A stretch of 64,000 nucleotides of DNA from Chlorocebus sabaeus (Eukaryota; Chordata; Mammalia; Primates; Cercopithecidae). The translations under genes and the position numbers were made by a program. Below, one piece after another: positions 57,688-64,000 of this stretch. The notes below the pieces were generated by a model. It was not told the origin of the DNA and made no database searches. It was given only the letters and a program-made list of their open reading frames with translations. Location of the stretch: the NCBI RefSeq assembly GCF_047675955.1, contig NC_132910.1, positions 114,807,143 through 114,871,142 on the forward strand. Reading direction: 5' to 3'. The stretch's first letter is position 1. Each line of letters opens with the position of its first letter.

Positions 57688-59200
57688 ATGACCCAAAATG
57701 TGCATGTCTGGTATCTTTTTTCCACACTTAACTCCAAGGTACAATGGGTACAAAGTCGTCATGTTGCCAGGGATAGATGCAAACAATCAACAACAAGGTC
57801 TCTTCTCACTGAGGCTTACTTGGCTACCGCTGTTGTTGCATATCTAACCTGCCTACAACAGGACAAGTAATGAAGCCTCAATGATTGTACCAGTAGTCAG
57901 CGGGGGGAACCAGCCAGCTACTTGGCAGCGGGTTATTTACCTTAAGTCCTTTCCATCATGATACGAACAGAGAGTTGTACTCACTGGAATAGACACTTAT
58001 TCTGGATATGCATCTGTCTTCCCTGACAAAAATGTTTCTGCAAACCTTAACATCTGTGGACTCAGGTAAGGCCATATTCACTATCATGTGTCCCACATAA
58101 CACTGGTTTCAACCAAAGAACAACATGTACCCCAACACTCAGTGGCAGCTAACCTGACAGAAGGTGGGGGAACTGACTGAGGGCTCAGTTAAGGCATTCT
58201 GTGAAGTTGGAGTCTAGTTCAATGGGATGTGATATATATAGATTAAACAGGTTTATAATGCTGCCTATTCTATATCCAGAATACTTGGGTCAAGCATACA
58301 AGGGTGTAGTGGAAGTTGTTGCTCTCTCTATTAGGCACAATAAGCCACTTACAGAATTTTACTTCCATTTACCAAAACTTTTGTCTTCAGGAGTTCACAG
58401 TTCTTCATTCCCAAGAGTGTAATGTTTTCTCCAAGAGATAAAAATACTGTTTTAATTTAATTGGATATTGAAACTGCCACCAGTCTACTATTGTGTTCTC
58501 ATCTTATTGAACCAGTGGGTAAAGAAGAAAGATACTTTACTGGTTAGGTTGATTAATCTCAATTATCAGAAATAAATTGGTTTCTTGATCTATACTGGAG
58601 CAGAAAAGATTATGTCTAGAACACAGGGGATTTTCTAAAGCTTCTCTTATTATTCTACAACCAATGGTAACAGTTAAGGAAAACTTAGATCAATCCTATG
58701 AATAGAAGACCACAGAATTAAAAACCCTCTGTAAATGAAAGTTCGGGTCACTCCACAAGTAAAGAACCTTGGTAATTTGAAGGTCTGGCTAATAACAGGG
58801 TAAGATGGAATGCATGCTAGAACAATGAAGTTATATTCAAACAGAAGTGAAGCCATTAGCAGATTTATATAATTTCTTCCTTATTCATCTGGTTATATTA
58901 ACTTACTTTTTCCTCTCACTTTCTCCTATTGTTTTACAGTAGAAGTACTGGAGATAGTATACCTTAAAATGTGGTTTTTAAATTACAGTAGACCCAATTG
59001 GACTATTACTAAAACACAGGAGGAATTACCATCCCTAGAAATTAATATGGGGACTGATGGAACATTTTTCTTTCTTTTGGAGAAGAAAGTAAGATCCTCT
59101 TCATTTTTATAAAAATGGATTTTATCATACTAAGTAGAAATATCAAACACAACCAATACCATTGTTGTGTAGAATTTACACATGGACAGAAAGTTGCAAA
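57688..59200 (+). pseudogene. ERVL-type pol 3' part (integrase) and downstream internal region
   Basis: Remains of an endogenous retrovirus of the HERV-L class. 57688-57870 stays open and covers the region before the integrase core. At about 57973-58023 the frame reads VVLTGIDTYSGYASVFP, containing the first catalytic aspartate of the integrase core (GIDTYSGY). The integrase N-terminal zinc-binding residues are not clear. Further on, CGGGTCACTCCACAAGTAAA (58743-58762) matches the region past pol. Stops and frameshifts are abundant; no gag or env and no 5' half are in the window. Inactive. Confidence 0.75.
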
Positions 59201-59209
59201 TAGACACTG

Positions 59210-59785
59210 AGAAATGAAAAGTAATAACTAGATTAATCTCTTGTATCTTTGCTCTCAGCCTCCATTCTCACTCTTCTGTGCTCTATTACAAAAAGTCTAT
59301 GACATCACAAACTGTATTTCCCAGATTCTCTTGGTTAAGTTTTCAATTGGGGTTGAATATTAGAACCCAGGAGAAATGGAATAGTGACTCCCTTCATTTC
59401 AGTTTTCTGGCAGCGTCTCTCACAGGACAGTTCAGTAGAATTTTTAGCACTGAAGGGGAGGACAGTGGCAGTGAGGATCCTGGTGGTTCCTTCAGGCTAG
59501 CATAAATTCCTGGGCATCTGTGTTCCAGCAACAGAAGCCTTCTTAGCACAGCACCCTTAGTGTATGGGTAAAGTTTGTACAACTCCAGCCCAGAAGAGAA
59601 AAACCAGTAATGGACTCTTGAGTTGCTTTATCTTTTCTTCTCTTTTGTCCCTTATATTTCTCTTTTGTTCCTCCAGCTCTTCTGACACTGTTGTAATCAA
59701 TATAATATTAATATCATATGTTTTTTGTTTGAAATAACTAGAGTTATTTTTGTTATCTGTTTAGCACATGTCCAAATTTCACCTC
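59210..59785 (+). mobile_element. Probable 3' LTR of the ERVL element (LTR16-like)
   Basis: Follows the ERVL internal region in the same orientation and ends AAATAACTAGAGTTATTTTT then GTTATCTG, resembling the LTR16 3' end ('acctagagtggtttctgttttcctg'). GTTTTCTGGCAGCGTCTCTC and GCATCTGTGTTCCAGCAACA are plausible LTR body. The exact 5' boundary is uncertain. Confidence 0.5.
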
Positions 59786-60520
59786 CCTAGGTTTCAGTAC
59801 AAACAAGAGTGGCCCTAATACTTAAGAGAAATATGTAAAATAGAGAATTTCATTTCAGATCAACATTTCTTTGGGTCTGTCTTCTGTCTGCTGTGCAGGA
59901 CATTCCTGTAAGAAGAGGACGGACATGCCAGCAAAATAAAAAGGGCTGAACTGTACGGTCAGAAAAAGAAGAGGAAATAATTTAAACTCTAATCCGCTCT
60001 CAGTTACTAAAGGTATGCACACTGATTTTGAAGCCAGCAGCCTGCCATGAGCCCGGGTTAGTAAAGGGAGGATAATGCTGTAGCGCAGTACAGGTACAGG
60101 TCAACTAAACTAAGACTGAAACGGCAAGGACAATACTGAATTACATTATGCCCTCCAGTTCAAGGAGCAGCCAAGTTGGCCCAAAAAGAGGCGCTAGTCT
60201 CCACCAAAGTGCGGAGAGAAGGGAATAAGATTTGAGCAGCGGATGTCAGTGGCCATGGACCTGCCTCCATTGCCTTAAGGTTATGTAAGCCCTGTTTTCC
60301 TATCACTCTTACCGGAGCAAGAAAATAGGAATGCAAGTGTATTTACAAGTATCCCCAAAGACTGAAAGTTATCTAATATGATTGTGATATAAAAACCTGA
60401 CAAATATTACACAAATATAAAGATAGTTTAAGAATATGAAACCAAATATTCAAAGCAAACTTCAGGAAAATTGAATTCAGAAACATGACTAGGTGTTGTT
60501 TGCCACTGGACTGCAAATTT
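59786..60520. other. Unassigned stretch, relatively GC-rich centre
   Basis: 59880-60320 is less AT-rich than most of the window and shows no family I recognise. No long frame. See findings. Confidence 0.45.
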
Positions 60521-60816
60521 TTTTTTTTTTTTTTGGAGACAGAGTCTCACTCTGTCGTCAGGGGTGGAGTGCAGTGCCGCGATCTCGGCTCACTGCAAGC
60601 TCCGCCTCCCGGGTTCACACCATTCTCCTGCCTCAGCCTCCTGAGTAGCTGGGACTACAGGTGCCCACCCCTGAGCCCAGCTAATTTTTTGTATTTTTAG
60701 TAGAGCCACGGTTTCACCGTGTTAGCCACGATGATCTTGGTCTCCTGACCTCGTGATCCGCCCGCCTCGGCCTCCCAAAGTGCTGGGATTACAGGCGTGA
60801 GCCACCGCGCCCGGCC
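60521..60816 (-). mobile_element. AluY, full length
   Basis: Reverse-orientation Alu from a T tail to CGTGAGCCACCGCGCCCGGC. It has AluY-type bases (CTGCAAGCTCCGCCTCCCGG, CTCCTGACCTCGTGATCCGC). The target-site duplication is TGGACTGCAAATTT (60507-60520) against TGGATTGCAACTTT (60817-60830), two mismatches. CpGs are largely retained. The plus frame 60485-60700 is a shadow. Confidence 0.96.
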
Positions 60817-60959
60817 TGGATTGCAACTTTAAAAAACACAATGATTAATCGATTGGATGCTTATCAAAAAATATACCTTCAATTCAAAGAAAAGAACAAC
60901 TGTGATCACCTGACTGCTAAAAGTAATTTAACTGTATTTAAATATTTCTGAGAAACTAA

Positions 60960-61215
60960 GTTAAATAGTAATATAAGAACACATCTTTACATTATGAAAA
61001 ATAGCTGTATCATAACAATAAAAATACCATCCAAAAACCTATTAACAGTAAACAAACCAAAAGCAATCCCATTAAAGTCTGAAGTTGCCCATTATCATCA
61101 CTAATAGTTAACAATGCTTAACAATAGCCTAAATATTTTAGTTGATGCAACAAAATGCTAACCACAAATAATACCTATAGTTGTTAGAAAGGAGAAAACA
61201 GAATTATGAGAGGTC
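60960..61215 (+). mobile_element. Decayed L1M ORF2 (RT) fragment
   Basis: CCAAAAGCAATCCCATTAAA, GTCTGAAGTTGCCCATTATC, ATCACTAATAG and AGTTGATGCAACAAAATGCT follow the old L1 RT region in order, at high divergence. Confidence 0.45.
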
Positions 61216-61425
61216 TCCTTGAGTATAGAGAGCTCAGACTTCAAGCCCAGAACAGCCTGGATTATACTCCAGGGCCGATTCCTCACTAGCCGCCACTCCA
61301 TAGCATCAGAACTTCAGATAGTTACTTAACCTTAGTACCTCAGTTTACTCATTTGTAAAATTAGCATAGTAATAGTACATATGACTAGTGCGATTGTGAG
61401 GATAAATGAGGTAATACAGTTGAAA
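61216..61425 (+). mobile_element. MIR SINE
   Basis: AGAGCTCAGACTTCAAGCCC, AGATAGTTACTTAACCTTAG, TACCTCAGTTTACTCATTTG, TGCGATTGTGAGGATAAATG: the MIR body in sense orientation. Confidence 0.78.
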
Positions 61426-61470
61426 AAAGAAACAAATGCCTGAGAAGTGGTAAATGTGTTTGCTATATTT

Positions 61471-61502
61471 GACACACACACACACACCCTCCACACACAC
61501 AA
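61471..61502 (+). repeat. Short interrupted (CA)n
   Basis: Two CA runs separated by CCCTCC. Confidence 0.9.
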
Positions 61503-61798
61503 CCTTAGTTAAGTCATTTTCACTCATTTTGATTGATGATTTTTGTCCATAAAATGAAAATTACCTTCTCAGCATTTATGGTGTCAAGAGTATGAAATAA
61601 AATGACGTATATTTAAGTGATTTTTGATGCTATTGCATAATATAATTATAATAAACCATAATCACTAATTATAGTTTCATTACGAACTGTATCTGTTACT
61701 GTAAAAAGAAACCAAATTTTCATATCTATGTCTGAAAGTATTCTAAAAGTGTAAAGCAAAACCAAAACTCAACTAAAAAATTTAAACTTTTAAAATTT
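61503..61798. other. Unassigned AT-rich stretch
   Basis: Nothing recognised. Confidence 0.4.
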
Positions 61799-61812
61799 AA
61801 AATTTGTGCCTC

Positions 61813-62640
61813 AAGGACATGAACAGACACTTCTCAAAAGAAGACATACAAGCAGCCAACAAACATAAAAAAAAAAAAATCAACATCACTAATCATCAGA
61901 GAAATGTAAATTGAAACCACAATGACATACCATCTCACACAGTCAGAATAGCTATGATTAAGAAGTCAAAAAGTAACAGATACTGACGAGACTGAGAAGA
62001 AAGGGGAACGCTCATACAGTGCTGCTGGGATAGTGTCTTATGTTAATACACTGTGGAAGGCGGTATGAAAATTTCTTAAAGAACTAAAAATAGAACTACC
62101 ATTTAACCCAGCAATCCCATTACTGGGTATATACCCAAAGGGAATAAATCGTTCTACCAAAAAGACACATGCACTCATATGTTCATTGCAGCACTATTCA
62201 AAATAGCAAAGACATGGAATCATCAATTGGTGCCCATCAATGGTGGATTACCTAAAGAAAATGTGACACATATATATTATGGAATACTATGCAGCCTTAA
62301 CAAAATCATATCCTCTGCAGCAATATGGATGCAGCCAGAAGTCATTATCCTAAGCAAACTAACACAGAAATTGAAAACCAAATATTGCAAATTCCCACTT
62401 ATAAATGGAAGCTAAATCTTGGGTTCCTGTGGACATAAAATTGGGAACCATAGACACTGAAGTCTCCAAAAGAAGGAAGAGAAGAAGGAGGGAGAGGGCT
62501 GAAAAACTTCCTATTGGGTACTATGTTCATTATCTGGGTGATGGAATCAATAAGAACCCAAACCTCAGCACTATGAAACACACCCTTGTAACAGACCTGC
62601 ACAAGTATTTCCTGTATGTAAAATAAAAAAATAAAAAAAT
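61813..62640 (+). mobile_element. 5'-truncated older primate L1 (~828 bp)
   Basis: ORF2 end (AACAGACACTTCTCAAAAGA, ATTGCAGCACTATTCAAAAT) and 3' UTR ending TTTCCTGTATGTAAAATAAA with an AAAAAAT tail. Flanks AAATTTGTGCCTC (61800-61812) and AAATTGTGCCTC (62641-62652) differ by one base, so this is a target-site duplication. Small frames here are remnants. Confidence 0.94.
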
Positions 62641-62652
62641 AAATTGTGCCTC

Positions 62653-64000
62653 CAGAGTCGTTCTCTTTGTAAGGAATACACAAGAACAAATAAGGTGAGC
62701 ATAAAGTAAAAGGAACCAAAGTTAGAGAAAACACAAAAACAGAATGTAATAGAAATGTGTTTTCTATACTAACATTTAAGATTAATTCACCTTGTACCCA
62801 TATGACACTATCCTTTTAATAAACTGTGCATTATCATTTTTTAGGCATAAGTATCATACAAGTTGAAAGAAATTTATTTGAAAACATTTAGTAACTGATG
62901 CTCAGAAGCTTAAATGGTGCTGTTTTACTAAACCATGAAGAAATCATTGAAGCCTTTACAGCAAGAGGGAAAACCCCAGGGAGCCTACTAACAACTTAGC
63001 ACTGCCAATTCTTTTGGTAATGTTCATTTTACTTTTCATAGAGAAGTACAGAAAATCTGTTCTCTATAATTAAGACTTTAAAAACTGTAGACATGTAAAA
63101 AAATAATGTAAGGCTTGGTATACTATAGACATCATTTAGTACGTAATGCAAGTCTCACAACACAGCATCTAGGCCTCATGTTTTTTGAACTTACTGCCTA
63201 AAATAAGCATATTTTAAAGATCTTGGTAAATATATTTCACTAAGAAAGACTGTGACACCAAGGGAGAGCTTCTATCCTGGGATTTACAGATCCTATCTAT
63301 GGGTTCCATGAATAGACTTCAGATGATGTCATTAATCTCTAACTGAAACTGATCATCTCTTGAATCCTTAAATTATGACTAGTCAGTAAACCACAATAAT
63401 ATTAGCAATATCTTTGAAATTTTCAGTTTAGAAATTATTTCATATCATATTTTGGATATTATAGATATCATAAACTATGATTTATACTCATTAGAGTTTC
63501 AAAATTACTATTATTATTAAAACATATGCCTAGACCTTCTTAAGTTTACCTATTATTATGGCACAAATTTGATTTCTCATGTTTTTGATCTCTGTTTCAC
63601 AATAATTGATTTCTTGGGTAATGCTCTATATTTAAGAATATGTATTAAAAATATTAACAAACATTCTGAGAGGGAATGCATAAACTTCACCAGACTTCCA
63701 AATGGACTTATGGCACTGTGGTGATTCTTTAATGGGTCAACTGGGCTAGGATCAATTACACTTTCCAGAATCTTCTTCCCTGTCTGATTCAGGCAGGTTG
63801 GGCCACATACATTTTGTGAAATTTGAGGGAACAAGTGAAGCAACATCCATATTCCCTTTTATTTGGAAGGCTGGGCAGGGTCAGCCACTGCCTGTGTAGG
63901 TCATACCTTCGCAGTTTATCTTCTGGCTGGCTTCATGATGTGACACAGAACCTGGACTTGCCACTATTACACCATTTCCTGTGACCCCTTCAGCTTCTCC
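62653..64000. other. Unassigned stretch to window end
   Basis: Mostly AT-rich. 63690-64000 is less so and may be part of an LTR running off the right edge (TTTAATGGGTCAACTGGGCT), not assignable. The 89-residue minus frame 63577-63846 has no known motif. Confidence 0.45.

Noticed and set aside
62399..62734. 111-residue minus-strand frame
   Set aside because: It lies mostly in antisense of an L1 3' UTR and its tail.

Overview
The window is nuclear DNA of a primate, most likely human or another catarrhine. The evidence is its repeat content: twelve Alu copies including one with AluY features, several L1 insertions with primate-type 3' UTRs, THE1/MST and MLT1 MaLR LTRs, MLT2A (HERV-L) and a further ERVL remnant, MIR and L2 relics, and fossils of Tigger1, MER5A, a PGBD4-like piggyBac and hAT transposons. 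The DNA is strongly AT-rich. I found no tRNA, rRNA, CRISPR array or bacterial-type operon, and no open frame that looks like a functional host gene. The longer frames are broken transposon genes (L1 ORF2, Tigger1 transposase, ERVL pol) or read-through of Alu and L1 sequence. It reads as intergenic or intronic sequence; family names come from remembered consensus sequences, not a database run.

Layout. 1-3212: an L1 with an inverted 5' block, split by a 5'-truncated Alu and joined to an older L1 piece and a MER44-type scrap. 3213-10616: AT-rich DNA with an Alu, ancient L1M pieces, an L1M 3' UTR, a 550-bp TATA-rich tract, an L2 end and MER5A. 10617-12912: a complete THE1 provirus on the minus strand. 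13571-23400: Alus, an MLT1 LTR, L2, a PGBD4-like fragment, an MST-type solo LTR, a MER5A split by an Alu, MIR, and a tiny L1 with a perfect target-site duplication. 23900-27260: an unassigned LTR, two copies of a hAT-like block around an L1 insertion, and a decayed hAT transposase. 29176-31098: a Tigger1 deletion derivative carrying an Alu. 31393-36283: two head-to-tail L1 elements, both with inverted 5' segments, the first also carrying an MLT2A LTR. 36541-44530: a small DNA transposon, an MST LTR with exact target duplication, Alus, an MLT1 LTR and three L1 pieces. 44531-57680: mostly unassigned AT-rich DNA with MLT1, L1, MIR, Alu and L1M relics and a (CA)n. 57688-59785: the 3' half of an ERVL-type provirus. 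60521-64000: AluY, decayed L1M, MIR, an L1 with target duplication, then unassigned sequence.

The elements do not work together as a pathway. They form layers: DNA transposons, MIR, L2 and L1M are oldest; MLT, MST, THE1 and primate L1s interrupt or adjoin them; Alus are latest. I did not find an undescribed biological system. The most informative observations are repeated 5'-inverted (twin-primed) L1 structures, the paired hAT-like blocks next to a recognisable transposase core, and the piggyBac fragment that retains the transposase N-terminus.
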